Positions 10,921 to 23,092 of a DNA stretch of 64,000 bases are shown here, one piece after another. The notes below the pieces were generated by a model, which was not told where the DNA came from, did no database searches, and was given only the letters and a program-made list of their open reading frames with translations. The position numbers were made by a program, and so were the translations under genes. Position 1 is the first letter of the stretch; the number at the start of each line of letters is the position of its first letter. Origin of the DNA: Carposina sasakii (lineage: Eukaryota; Arthropoda; Insecta; Lepidoptera; Carposinidae); assembly GCA_014607495.2 (NCBI GenBank), contig CP053149.1, positions 13,652,120-13,716,119 of the forward strand. Direction: 5' to 3'.

Positions 10921-11265
10921 TGTGAAATTCTTTTTTGGTACATTCATACATAGGTACATACTGTAATTAAAACTTCCTACAACAAGTATGGTACACAAGA
11001 GAATGAAGTATTTAAAGTATTTCCCTGTCCATTCGCTATAATGTTCCTTATTACAGTCACGATAAGGATTAATTACCTACGTAGTTAAAAAATACTTTAA
11101 AGTATCTGGAAACCTGGTTTTTAGCCCTGGTATTGATGGACGTACTTTGAAACCCTGGTATGCAAATCGTCAAGTATGACCCATGTCTAACATAGCGGCA
11201 TATCGGGCATCGCTAGACCTACCTATACCTTCAAAGCTACCCAAGTTACACACAATGTTTACTAA

Positions 11266-11735
11266 CACTGGCGGGCGGCTCCTAATATTTTTAGATGGGA
11301 GTTCACTGTGCAACGTCGCTCATATTTAAATTCAGATGACCTAATGAAACACATTAAAGATAACCATATCGCGTTCTAACTCAGACTAAGCGACATCTAG
11401 TGGCCGCATACGCGAATTAATGTGAGCGGCGCTCCAGATAAGGTTAATTTTTCATACGAAATCTTCTGTTTCACGCGCCGGCCTATGTCGGTATGTCTCT
11501 TTCGCGCTCATTGAATACTGTACTAGGAATCGTACCAAATTGCGTTTCATTGGAGCGCGATTGCTAGCGCTCATCTTGATACATAATATTACAACTTACT
11601 TGAGACGAACGCGTAGACACTATTGTATAAACATAGTAGAATTGAAAGATAATTATAGAGAAATATAGATTGCCTATGTAATCTTCGTGGGTGGGCGTTC
11701 ACTGCACCAGCGCTCCTTAGGACGAGCCGCCAGTG
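11266..11735 (-). mobile_element. hAT-type MITE (family G), copy 1, 8-bp TSD
   Basis: The 470-bp element has ends CACTGGCGG and CCGCCAGTG and is flanked on both sides by TTTACTAA (11258-11265 and 11736-11743). An 8-bp duplication is the hAT signature. The body matches the copy at 20571-21132 in inverted orientation (CTCCTTAGGACGAGCC; GCGACATCTAGTGGCCGCAT). It encodes no protein. Confidence 0.9.
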
Positions 11736-11743
11736 TTTACTAA

Positions 11744-13699
11744 TATTATGAGTTATGACACTATCTTTATTGTTATTCTTTTATCTCGGTTAGAATATTT
11801 TCCCACAAAAACGCCAAGAAAGTAAGTAGAAGAAAGAAAGTAAGATTCGTTACAAAACAAGTTAAGAATAACTTATCATAATGAGTAATTCCCTAACTAT
11901 TTTCAAATTAATGTTCCAAACACATACATACTTTAAAATTAAGGGCTCCTTATTTGCTACCATGTCGTCCATACCTATGCTCGGTGATCCCAAAGCAATA
12001 ATTAGATAATCGTCATGAAAAACAAACCTCATGAAACTGTAATTAACCTCAATCGTGTAAACACCCGAACCCTTGTATCCGCGCTTTCCGTCTCCGAAAG
12101 CGAAGAAAAAGCGAGGCGTGCTCGAACAATGCGCGTCCCACAATGGCCGTCGACAGTGCTAACTAAAGAGGCCTGTATCACTCGCAGATAAAGGTGTCGA
12201 TGTGTGAGAGAATCTTATGGGATTACATGAGCTGAGAGGAAAGCACATTGTTTTGCCGTCATCATCGGCAACTTTATTGGAAGTCTGACGTCACAGGTGC
12301 TCTTCGACCATGCATACAAGCTGCAAACATTGACTCGATATGGCTAGACGACTAAATCATTTTACGATTTTATTATATTTCTTGCTATCTACTAAAAAGA
12401 AATAATGTAAATACGCTAGAAGAAAGAAGAAACCTTGTCGAACTATTCACAACTAATGGTAGTAAAAGATTATATGTAGTAGGTAGGTAGGTAGGTATAT
12501 AGGTAAAGTGACTTCAAAGTCACTAATATTAGAAACGAGGTCAAATCTGTCGAAAATTGTTTTATATAGGTTAGGTATCAAACAAGCCTAGTTTACATAA
12601 CAGTAATAATAGCGTGGCTAAACTTAAGGTTTATATTTAACAAATGCACTTTCTTTTCTTTCTACAAAAATGTTTACCCAATCAATTACACCATCCAATG
12701 TCAAGTTCAAAAGTTCAATTACACCCAAATGAAAAACACGAGCTCACTATAACCCGGCAGCATCCAAACGCCAGCTCAGCTAACGACGTCCAACAATATA
12801 CCCCTGAAGAGCACCGAACAATCGAATGAAGACAATAAGCAGCGATACTCAGAGACAAAAAGACGCGAAATAAAGGCTCACTTGTTTCCTGGCCGCATTG
12901 TGAGGAGCGGGAGGGCAGAGACAAAGGCGTAATGTGCCACGGGCCCAAACAATAGGGCATTATTGTACTGTAGCTTTGCGAGTATGTACTAGGACTTGAC
13001 ATGGTGCGCGGCCTTGCGCTGACGCGGTCTCATGAATGAGGTTTAGCATGTGCTGTTTGCAGAACTTTTTAATGGAATATGGCTTAAGTTGTTGCTTTGC
13101 TTGTCTGGTGTGAGATTAGATTTTTCTGTGGGGGTACGAAAGGGATTATACAGGGTGTGAGTGACAGCCACTGAAATGTAGAACATGTTTGCTTTGCGCT
13201 CCTGTGACTCGCTAAATGGACTTATCATTTACAAGTTGTGTGATACATTAGTGTTTTTGAATCACAGATTATCCATAACGTATACATAATTAAACTTTAT
13301 TTTAGCCTATGTGTACCTATTTTTCGGTTGCTCTTTTGATTTTCCTTATTCAGTAAGCTCTACGACATGCTACTAAAAATAACGATTAAGTAATTCGTAC
13401 GATACTTAGATGATAATCCACAAAATAATGACAGTTAACAAGGAAGCCACTTACCAACTTGATGATCGGCTCTTCAAATCGATGCCATCTGAAAAGGAAA
13501 TAATTATTATCCAGTATCCTTGAACATCTTGAATACCTAATTATTTCTGAATACCATAAAACAACCCCTCAAGTCCAGCGAGTGAGGAGCATCATTTGAT
13601 TATGGGATAACACAGCGTTTGATCTTCCGCTATTGTAGCCAGAGGTCGTGGGGTGCCCCGGCCATAGGAAAAATAAACTAGATAACCATGGCGATAGAA
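11744..13699. other. Intergenic stretch with a possible regulatory island
   Basis: No gene seen. A GC-richer island at about 12050-12300 has CG dinucleotides and SOX-like ACAATG motifs (12126, 12140). Short frames at 11862-12143, 12644-12829 and 12715-13002 have no protein features. An (AGGT)n tract lies at about 12480-12497. Confidence 0.4.
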
Positions 13700-13825
13700 T
13701 TTAAGAAAAGGGGTATATTAAACGAAATGCTGTTAAAATAGAGAACCTATCAACAGAGACTCAAAATGACATGTCTATAAGGAAGCAGAGAGTTCATAAC
13801 AAATGTCTTGATCCTATATGGAAAC
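13700..13825. repeat. Decayed fragment of MITE family A
   Basis: AAGGGGTATATTAAACGAAA, then AATAGAGAACCTATC and GAGACTCAAAATGACATG, resemble the left half of the fold-back MITE at 1921-2184. The right half is missing. It abuts the MITE that follows. Confidence 0.5.
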
Positions 13826-13827
13826 AT

Positions 13828-14243
13828 ACAGGGTGTTTGTGACAGAAAAATTTATACCATGACTATAGACCATGATTCTAAGGCGGAAAACACTGAAAAT
13901 TTTTGCAGAAAAATTCCAAATTTTTCCGACATTTTTTTCGGAAAATAGTTTAGTTCGTTTAATTAGGCCTTAAACATTTTAACCAAAAGATGATTTTCAA
14001 AAAAAGTTGCCCCCAAAAAAGTTCAAATAACTGATCAACCCTGAAGGAGAGTCACAAGTGATCCAAAAAATAGCAATGTGTCACACAATAACCTATAAGT
14101 CCATTTAATTAGTCACAGGATCGCCCGCTAGAATTGGAGCGGAGAATATAATTCCTGTGAGTAATAACACTGTCCTATAACCCAACACAATGATACGTGT
14201 TCAGCATTTCAGTATTTGCCTGGCTGTCACCGACACCCTGTAT
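13828..14243. mobile_element. MITE family B, copy 1
   Basis: Ends TACAGGGTGTTTGTGACAG and TGGCTGTCACCGACACCCTG-TA are inverted repeats. The body shares CAGTATTTGCCTGGCTGTCA, GATCAACC and AATTAGTCACAGGATCGCC with copies at 33705-39468 (split), 53737-54115 and 57217-57628. TA flanks suggest a Tc1/mariner-type non-autonomous element. Confidence 0.8.
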
Positions 14244-16399
14244 ACCTTGCCAAGGTAACCTTGGGAGTGACCGGGAATGTACCCATCGGAAAGTGGGTTG
14301 TCGATCTGCACTGCTTATAGTGGTATCACGTATCCACAATGAAAACAGTCTGGCTTTAAAAGGCTAATTATAAAAAAAAATGCGTTTAGGTTTTACAATT
14401 TACGTTCTTCGTAGAGAGTTTCGCAAAATTCTATGGTAATAGGCAATGAAGTTATAAACATGCGTCTCTAAATGACAGCAACTGGCCCTAAAAAGTTTTC
14501 CTTCAAAAAACTTTAAAGCCATTGTAATAGCATAGCAATAAAATATAATACATTTCGGTGCAGTGCTCGCTCCGGTGGCCCTGAATAGTGACCGCGCTCC
14601 AGTCATACGAGACTCGCCCACATTCAATCTTTCACCGCTACATAATATGCAATATTAAAATTGAATTTTGTTGATGCATGAACAGGGTAGTTTAGGGTTG
14701 GCCCAATTGAAAATACAGGAACTTTCTGGTGTAATTTTGACCAATGCTTAAATTACGGCCGTCTAACTTTTAACATACTCTTAGTATTAGAAATTAAAAA
14801 ATAAATTGTATATGTCCTATATTTATTTCCGATTTTATTGTATGTGCTGAATAGATCAACTGCATTCTTCCGTGCATGACGTAAAAATCGACTAAGGTCC
14901 GGCCATTCTCTCAGGCGATAAGCTAGCAACTTGGTCTTATACATCTGTACCGGCTATGCTAAACGTGAGATCTCCTTTATGATCCGGCCGTTCTGGCTAC
15001 TACATTTCTGTAACACAACCGTGGCTATATGCAGGTATTCATATGTATATATATTATCGTACAAGATTTTTTTGATAGCAAAGAAAATTGTTACTTCAAT
15101 GTATGAAATACACGTACTAATTTAAAGCTGTACTCGTACGCTGTGTTCTTGACAGCCTTCAAATCAATCCGTTCTATTTAAAGTGAGGCCGTCTTACTAT
15201 CTCCCTACATCAGCTAGCCGAAGGTGAGTATCGCCGAGTCACCGCTAACAAAGCCGAATAGTTGCCAGGTTCTATTGTAATGAATTAATTAATAAAATCA
15301 GAGGGTCGGGCATTGTCCAGTGGGGATGGATCAGATCTCATTAACCAGGCATTGTGGTGGTCGCGAACAATGGCTGACCAGGCTAGGTCCGCGTCATCGT
15401 AGCCGCTTTGCAATATACAACGGATTTTTAAATGCTTTAAAATCGGTTTGTTGAAAGCTTTCTGCAATCGCTGGAACTGGCAGAAGGGTAAGGGGAATAC
15501 CTTTACAAGTTGTAAAGTTTATTATTTTTTTATGCTTGGTGGTGAGTACTTGTGAGCATTCAGAAAACATTTAACTTTTTCATGAAGTTTGAAAGTAAAT
15601 GGTTTTCGTAGTAAATCGCAGTATACTACGATTCGTGCGCCAATTCGTAGCACATGCGTAGACCTGCTACGGATTTTTTTATTTACACCAAAATAATTAT
15701 TTTTAGGGCTACCTAGTTACTTACACTTACTATTAGTGAAATACGTCAAGCTATGGCTTGAAACTTATTTTAAGTAATAGTTGACTTAACTAAGTTTTTA
15801 ATTTTGACATTTACCTATTTATTTTACCGTCCACGCATTTAGGATGAAAGCAAAGTTGGTACATTTTCAACTCAGTAGGTACGTATCGGTAACAAATTGT
15901 ACACATATCATAATAACCCAACGACCTCTTTATTACTGCAGCACACATAAAATCACCAAACGACGAAAAAATCACGTGCAATTTTCATCCCGCAAACAGG
16001 CCCATGCAAATGAGTCATCAACCATTTGTTAGGGCCTGAATAATAAGCGATTGATAAAATCATCCGGCGCTGTCTGTGACAATTCGCACTCGAAACCGAA
16101 CGAACATTGTTCCGTAACACCACTCTAACTAGACCCCTCTCCCCTTTCCCTACTTTGTGTTGTCACGATGAAGAGACCAGCTACAGGGTGTTTTCAGGGG
16201 CCAACTGTAACTGGTGGAGGTGAAGCCACCCAGCAACTATTCAGTCTGTTATTCATCTAGTGATGGATCGCACAATTTCAGACAACATTGTATGAAAACA
16301 AATGGTGTAGTCAAATAATGGGATGAATGGGCGTATGACAGCGTGTTAATGCTTTTTATGATGCCAATGACTTAACGGCGTAACTTTTGAGTGAGACTA
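14244..16399. other. Intergenic stretch with a possible regulatory island
   Basis: No convincing gene. The part at 15300-15380 carries three SOX-like motifs, with an inverted pair close together (CATTGT at 15350, ACAATGG at 15367), and 14400-14640 is a GC-richer unique patch. Frames at 14400-14627, 14753-14944, 14931-15125, 15285-15467 and 15844-16032 lack domain or splice support. Confidence 0.4.
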
Positions 16400-16404
16400 G
16401 CTGT

Positions 16405-16445
16405 ATCCTGCGACTTCGTCCGTGTGGACGGCAGAATAAACAAAA
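16405..16445 (-). repeat. Helitron-like 3' end fragment
   Basis: TCCTGCGACTTCGTCCGTGT followed by GGACGGCAGAATAAAC is the complement of a Helitron-like 3' terminal region (compare 3585-3624). Only the end is clear. Confidence 0.5.
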
Positions 16446-18897
16446 CGGATCCAAAGGATCATCTCAGATCTCAAGTTGGTAACTTCTGGCACGACTACGA
16501 ATAGAAAAAAATTTGTGTTGGATAGTCTTATATTCTTTAATGTAAGTATACAAACTTTTTCTAAAGAAAAACCGTTTATAGTTATATGTACAAAGTTCTG
16601 CTTATCCCTAACATAGATAGAACATAGATTAATTTTCATAAAGAAATCAATACCCACGCGTATAATGTAAGGAATTCGGTAAATGACGCAATAGACATTA
16701 ACGTAATAACTCGAAAATGCGTCGCAGACTTGCTGAATGAATACGTAACAAGACTACCAAATTATTAAGATAGGTGTAGTAGAAGTGGGTACATTGTTCA
16801 CGTTCAGGGTTGGGTAACATTTTAAAAATTTGTTACAGAGAATTCTATTTAAAAAACAAAAATTTTACCTACAATTTTTATAAGTTGGCGCTATTTGAAT
16901 CCCTTTCTATTTTTCATCAATTCTTCTGCTCTTAAAATTATCTTCCATCTTTAGTTGTTTCTCATATGGTGGCGACAAACACCAACCAAAGCAATATTTT
17001 CAAAAGAGTAGAAACTAGGATGTATAAAGTGAATTAATTCTTCATATTAACGTATCCAGTTCCTATTCAAATTTCTACTGGTACTCGTACTTACATACGT
17101 AATTAGGTTTGCCAGCCCTGGCGTAGATAATAGGAGAATCTGTCAACACAGGAACAATGCAGGAAGCATGTTACATGGATCAGGAATTAGCAGTCATTGT
17201 GCCGGTACAATGGTTTTACTATCTAATTAGATAATATTAGTACTTGCTATAACATCGGAAATACGTGGTGCGACAGTTTACCAATAGATGTTAATGTACT
17301 CGTAGGAATGAAAATGGTTTGGATATTTCCATAAAACTAAACACGCAACTGCTTTTCCTTTTGTATAATCGCGATCATGAGTTGTCATTCGAGGGTCAGC
17401 GAAGGGCGTACGGCTAACGGCCAATTTCAATACTAGAAATCATAAAGAATTCCTTTTTCGTATGGACAAAGTACGGATAAGGACACAGGCTACATTCTGT
17501 AGACCATGCGGTCGAAGTCACGAACAACAAATGGGTAAGAAATAAACAATGCATGTTTGTAAGCTAAAATAGTAGTGACTGTCTATATATAATTCTATGG
17601 ACGGATAACAAATCAGTGGCTGTTGGAGACGCAGTATATACCTTTGAGTTTTAGATACAACAATACAGCCCCTCAGCCAATCTGCTGGTCGGGATTTTAG
17701 CAGATGTAGTTTAGACTTCTCCGATCACCAGGTAGCAAGGTAAAAGCGCCTCAAGCAAAAGTATTTCAGAGAGTCAATCAGTTTTTCAGTTCAAGCTTGT
17801 ATGTCCATCCAAGCACAATAAATAAATTTCATTTTTCTGGTCGCCTCTGTTGATCCTTGCTTACAGGAGTTGCAGTGACGGCAGTGAGTGGAGAGCCAAT
17901 CCTGGTAGACTATTTCTAATTATCATAACAATATTCCAGTAAGCTTCAATAAACCATATTTATTCACATAAATTCAACCAAATAGAGTAGCTTTCGATCA
18001 TAAAGGAGGGAAATCAGGAGCATTGTGCTCCGCATAAAGGGCCCGCACTTGTCTGACCGCACTGGGCCATGTGCGGGAAATGTGACTTTAGTCGAAACTT
18101 CACGTTTGTTCCATATTAAACTGAAATATATGGGAAATCAACAAGGATTATGTGTATGTCTCTCTACAGACAATCTTGCATACATACATTTTTCGAGGAG
18201 GCGAGTTTATTTACCTACTATGGGTTAACATCACGAACATTCAAAAGGATGTTTGTTTGGCTTAAATCATTTACTACTTTGAATTTCTCTCTGTCATACT
18301 TATCAACCCCGACGGACCGTAGAAGAAAACGAAGAAATAAGAACTAACTGTGCCTAAAAACGTTTTCTCGTGAAACAAGACCATAATGTAGGTACTTAAT
18401 GCTAACGTTTTTCAACACAAGCAAACAATTTATTTATGTATATAAATACTGGTTCTTACATAGGGGAAAACATCCTTTAAACATGACAGCACATTTTCTT
18501 CCGCACACGAAACCAGAGAAATTGAAATATCAAATGTGCGAGCCAAGCTTTCAAAATGAAGTGCAGCGCAAACACTCGATTTGCGTTACATTTTTGGGCG
18601 GACAAACAGGGGACAATGTGACAGGGGACTGAGGAACGCAGGGGACATATCAGTTTACATTCAAGGAAAATCATATGTAATATAAGTTCGACGTAAGTGG
18701 GAAAAACTACTTGAGGATCGACCATAGAATAGGAGGACTCGTTATTCTGAAGGATTCACTAGTGAGACAAAGGTCTTTTGGACATAAATCATCTCTTTAT
18801 GATAAAATATCACGATCTAGTATTAAAGAGTTAACAAATGCATTTACACATACTGTATCGCGAAAACCCAACTCATAAGTATGGCTAATGATAGCAT
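16446..18897. other. Intergenic stretch, no gene seen; small Helitron-like scrap
   Basis: AT-rich. 17470-17525 resembles a decayed Helitron-like body (GACACAGGCTACATTCTGTA, GACC..GCGGTCGAAGTCACG). SOX-like motifs cluster at 17150-17215. Short frames at 16397-16657, 18025-18228, 18150-18347 and 18399-18632 have no support. Confidence 0.4.
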
Positions 18898-19003
18898 CAT
18901 ACATACATACATATAATCACGCCTTTATCCCTTACGGGATAGGCAGAGCACCAAGGGCCGATAGAAATGTGGTGCCACTTCTAACCAATTTTGAGGGTAT
19001 AGT
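18898..19003 (-). repeat. SINE-like tail repeat (family E), copy 3
   Basis: (CATA)n, then TAATCACGCCTTTATCCCTT, GGCAGAGCACCAAGGGCCG and CCAATTTTGAGGGTATAG is the reverse complement of the copies at 5405-5506 and 54313-54421. Confidence 0.75.
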
Positions 19004-19384
19004 TGAGATGTACAAATTCGGTTAGTAGTGACAGGTGGTCAACCCATCGCCTACAAAACACCAAGACCCTCTTGTTTGTCCCTCTACTGACTTGTACAGT
19101 ATGCCCGGGAAGAGAAGCAGCTGTAGTATTACACTTTTTTTTTCACTCCCAGAGCAGCATAGAAGAATCATCAGACAGCATGGAAAGTTGTGTTTATCTA
19201 TTTCACTCCTTGTTTATCTCTCATTTATCATGTTTATGTCATATTTATCTAATTATAGGTAAGTCCAATTGACAGTTATCCCAAAGCTAGTCAAATAACA
19301 CCCTACAAACTTTTTAGCATTGTTAATTTCTTTTGTAGATGCAGATTTTATATTATGCCATAGCACTAGCAGTGGATACCATGG

Positions 19385-19510
19385 AGGAGATAATACATAG
19401 TACATACATAAAAATCACGCCTCTTTCCCGGAGGGGTAGGCAGAGATCACGGATCTCCATTTACTACGGATCCTGACACACCTCTTTCGCTTCATCTACT
19501 TTCATGATAT
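19385..19510 (-). repeat. SINE-like tail repeat, variant E'
   Basis: ACATACATAAAAATCACGCC, then GAGGGGTAGGCAGAG, CGGATCTCCATTTAC and CTCTTTCGCTTCATC. This is a widespread lepidopteran repeat variant related to family E. A second copy is at 24765-24870. Confidence 0.7.
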
Positions 19511-20570
19511 TCTCCATGCATGCTCATCGGTTAAGGAGGTAATAAAAGTCTAAATTCCTACTTGACGGATACAAATATCATAATAAAGAACGCAGCTGTA
19601 GGTATCTACCAAAAGTCTTGCACAACAAAATTTGTAATACAATACTAGGTATTTTACGAGCGTCTATTGTGCTCCATCCTATAAACTCGTCTTTGTTTAA
19701 TATCGAATATTACACACGATTTTCTCACCTGGTTAAAATTGACGGAAACTTAGGCTCCGCATGTTTTTGCCCATGTTTTGTTTCTGTACGCAGGTAGTAG
19801 TGCCTTTCGGGTTAACGAGTCATGTGGTGGCGTGGCCTTGCAAATCTTAGTTCGATAGATGAATGAATGTTTGGGGGACCTTGGCAAAAAAAATCTTTCG
19901 TTTAATTTCTGAAGTTCATACCATATCTACCCAAAGAAAGTTGTGTCAACTTGTACCTAACATGGAGAATTGAAGAGTTTAAAATCTGATGAAAAGAACG
20001 AAAAGCATAGAAATAATGAGTTTCATAAGAAAAAAGACTCCATAATTCCTCAGGACCATAGAAATGGATAGCAGATCTTATTTATTTCTATTATCACGTT
20101 TCTATTCATTATCAGACTATGTATAACTATATCCACACCTACATGAATACTCCGTCGATGCGTTAACAGCGCCAGTCTGCGGAGCACACACGAGCCCGCC
20201 ACAAAGTTCTTTTGTCACGATTATCTCGGCAAATCCGATCGGGGAAGTGTGGCGACTGCTTTCAACAACAGCAAACTGCATTATGAGCTATCTGGCCATT
20301 GTGTGCCGCCACTCTATGGTCTCGCCGAGCTCTTTGCCTGGAGAAAGGATGGCGAGGAGATGAGGTAATCAATGTAGACCTGCGAGCGTTAATGCCACCA
20401 GTATAGTATAAAACACATGGCAGTATGAACTAAACACTTGCTAACATTTGCCTCCTACTAGTAGCGGCTTAAGGGTAGGGCGACGCTTTTTTAAGAATTA
20501 TACTTTCAGACAGAGCAGAAATGTCAGGACATCGGTAGTGTTTAAACTGGCAGAATAGCAGGCTATAGTC
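19511..20570. promoter_or_regulatory. Intergenic stretch with a GC-richer island at 20155-20370
   Basis: The part at 20155-20370 is markedly GC-richer than its surroundings, has no copy elsewhere in the window and holds a CCATTGT motif (20296) plus GATTATCTCGGCAAATCCG. No open coding frame of note. Regulatory DNA is an inference. The remaining sequence is featureless. Confidence 0.25.
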
Positions 20571-21132
20571 CACTGGCGGCTCGTCCTAAGGAGCGCTGGT
20601 GCAGTGCACTCCCACCCACGAAGATTATATAGGCAATATAATATTATCTTTCAATTCTACTATGTTTATACAATAGTGTCTACGCGTTCGTCTCAAGTAA
20701 GTTGTAATCTTATGTATCGTGTGGAGCGCTAGCGATCGCGCTCCAATGAAATGAAATTTGGTAAGATTCCTAGCATTCCTAGACTCAATGAGTGCAAAAG
20801 AGACATACCGGCATAGGCCGGCGCGTGAAACGGAAGATTTCGTATGAAAAATTTGCCTAATTTTTGTTAAATAAATAAAATAAAAATAAAAAAAATAATC
20901 TGGAGCGCCGCTCACATTCGGAGAGTGCGTATGCGGCCACTAGATGTCGCTTAGTCCTAGTTAGAACGCGATATGGTTGTCTTTAATGTGTTTCATTTGG
21001 TCTACTGATTTTTAATTGGAGTGTGAATCGGTTCATGCATCGGTTCAACACGTGCGGTGTTTCCAACCTGTATTTGCGCTCATATAAAAAAAAATGTGAA
21101 CCCCCATCTAAAAATTTCAGAAGCCGCCACTG
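20571..21132 (+). mobile_element. hAT-type MITE (family G), copy 2, 8-bp TSD
   Basis: The ends are CACTGGCGGCT and AGCCGCCACTG. CTATAGTC flanks it exactly on both sides (20563-20570 and 21133-21140). The body is the inverted relative of 11266-11735, with an extra A-rich tract (TAAATAAAATAAAAATAAAA) and about 90 bp more at the right end. Non-coding: the 96- and 70-codon frames through it are repeat shadows. Confidence 0.9.
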
Positions 21133-21140
21133 CTATAGTC

Positions 21141-22309
21141 CTTTCTTAGCAATACTGTATTATACAAACAAACGTAGTAACATCTCCTTCTTGTCCCTCC
21201 TTCATGAATTCTATAGAGGTATGACGTCGAACTGAAATAACTTTATAGAGTTTTATGAAGCTTCATTGTTTGGCGACGTTATTGTTTACAGTTATCAATT
21301 ATATAAGCTATTGAAAATAGTATTGATATTGTAGCCAATATTCGGCCATATAAGTGAGAGTAGCTAAAGGCTGCGGCTGCATTTATAGACTTATGTCCGA
21401 CGTGCATCTGCAGCCACGTATTTCATACAATTGCATATACTCTAATCTTGCAGCCGCTTCAACTGCTGCTTGCAGCTGCAAATAAATGGTAATATGTCCG
21501 TGTAGGTAGATACTGAGAACATAGCCGAGTGTTCCTTGAGACTAATCGAGCATAGACTTCTTTATATAAGAACCCAAAAACAAAACGTATTAAGAGCTCG
21601 AGAAGAGTACATTTAGCAGCTAGGTTATTTTCAAACCTATGCACAATCTCATCGGCAATTCTATACGAGCTGATTTTTCCAAACTTCCGATAGCCTACTG
21701 AAGAGAAAGACAGCATCACCTTAATTACTCTTACCTGAATTAACCTTCAGATAGTCTATCTTACGTTTGGAGAAATCGGCTCTCCAGCAAGAATGAACAA
21801 AATCCGTAGTTTTCTACATGTCTATGCCACCCGAGCAGATTCCAGCAAACTTATGGCCAACGTAACTTCACTAGTCATTAATACCAACATAATGGAGCGA
21901 ACAAGAGCTCCAAAGTTCTCCCTACAACGCGATCGAAATATCCATAAAAGTCGAACATTATACGAAACAATGGGAGGGCCTGGGTATTAGGTGCTGTGCT
22001 ATTGAACAACTTTTGTCCCATTGTAGTCCAGCCGGGACAAAGACACTGCGCAGACATAGGCCAAAATTCATCAGCTACTCGATTGTGTACAACATAAAGG
22101 AGGTAGACTAACTCTTGTAATTAGATTGTGTACAGCTTTTACTTGTGCTTTTGTTAATTTAGGTAGGCACCTGTGATGATGCCGGGCTTCACTAGAATAC
22201 ATCAGCTGCATCTCTATACGTGCATGGCGTAAGAGTTGATAGGGAACTCGGGCATTCTCTCAGGCGGTAAGCTAGCTATGTACTTTACACTAACAATATG
22301 TGATACAGA
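21141..22309. other. Intergenic stretch, no gene seen
   Basis: Local AGCTGCA/TGCAGC-rich symmetry near 21370-21485 is the only pattern noted. Short frames at 21459-21719 and 21793-21990 have no protein features. Confidence 0.4.
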
Positions 22310-22483
22310 AAAAAACCTTGTAATTAGATAAAAATATCCCGGGATAAAAATTGGCTAAATCTATGTGTTTTGTGTCACAATATATTCCTATGCATCGAAA
22401 ATGAGATTGTAGAGTGCGTTAATAAAGCATGTACAGACAGCGATCCGTTACATTTTTATTATATGTTAGAAGATTTATTAAAT
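22310..22483 (-). mobile_element. Internally deleted Helitron-like fragment
   Basis: AAAATATCCCGGGATAAAAA, then CTATGTGTT..TGTGTCACAATATATTCCT, then CAGCGATCCGTTACATTTTT-ATTATATGT is the reverse complement of the Helitron-like element at 63339-63650 with its middle shortened. The 63-codon + strand frame at 22429-22620 starts in it and is not a gene. Confidence 0.6.
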
Positions 22484-22897
22484 TAGAAAGCTCCGTTAAG
22501 ATGTGGACAGGAGCACACGATAATTTAGGTACAGCTAGCACAACTTTTACAATAAATGAAGTAAGCAATGAAGCGTGCATAAGCGGATTAAACCGCGATT
22601 CTTTATGCTTAAATATTTGACGATCACCATCATTTCGGCTAAAATAGTAACATAACTGATCTATAGCGTGGGGTCTCCATGCAGTTCTGGCTACCCCACT
22701 TTGGGAAGGCAGCCGTATATATGTACTCGTATTATATGACTATGTGTTATACTTACTTTCTTCATATATAAACTCGGGCATTTTTCTCTCAAAGGCGGTA
22801 AGCTGAGTCATATGTTACCTATATACACTGTATTTATATCTTGTTTCTACGACCGATGTGTCGCATCAGTTTCGTTTATGCTATCGGAGTTTACTTA

Positions 22898-23092
22898 CAT
22901 GGGGTGTTTTCCCCCAATGTAACGGCCATGACACGACCACGGTTTTTCATCATCTCCTAATGTAAGTATGGGGGCCGTGTCGTGGTCGTGTCGTCTAGTC
23001 GAAAAACGAGCCATACTACGAGTATTTAATACATTTTCGCTTCCAATAAAGCCGTGGTCGTGTCGTGGCCGTCTAGTGAAAAAACGCCCATC
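22898..23092. mobile_element. MITE with GGGTGTTTT-type inverted ends
   Basis: The left end GGGTGTTTTCCCCCAATG runs into AACGGCCATGACACGACC. The right end is its complement (GTCGTGTCGTGGCCGTCTAG, then GAAAAAACGCCC). An additional internal GTGTCGTGGTCGTGTCGTCT copy lies near 22980. This matches a dispersed lepidopteran MITE pattern. The 62- and 60-codon frames across it are artefacts. Confidence 0.6.

Larger units (their letters stand above)
9599..11215 (+). mobile_element. Relic hAT element with BED-finger exon and TATCGATA subterminal repeats
   Basis: The ends are inverted: TAGCGATGCCCGATA at the left and TATCGGGCATCGCTA at the right. TATCGATA-type motifs are clustered inside both flanks (9615-9690 and 10385-10490), like hAT subterminal binding repeats. 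A remnant of a BED-finger coding exon lies at 9992-10099. Most of the transposase is gone and a minisatellite (10611-10920) occupies the right half. I could not find a clean 8-bp target duplication. The element is old and non-autonomous. Confidence 0.7.

Noticed and set aside
10379..10998. Several 73-142-codon frames on both strands
   Set aside because: They arise from the 86-bp minisatellite, whose unit lacks stops in several frames. The peptides are periodic (FAHFWRSK-type) and match no family.
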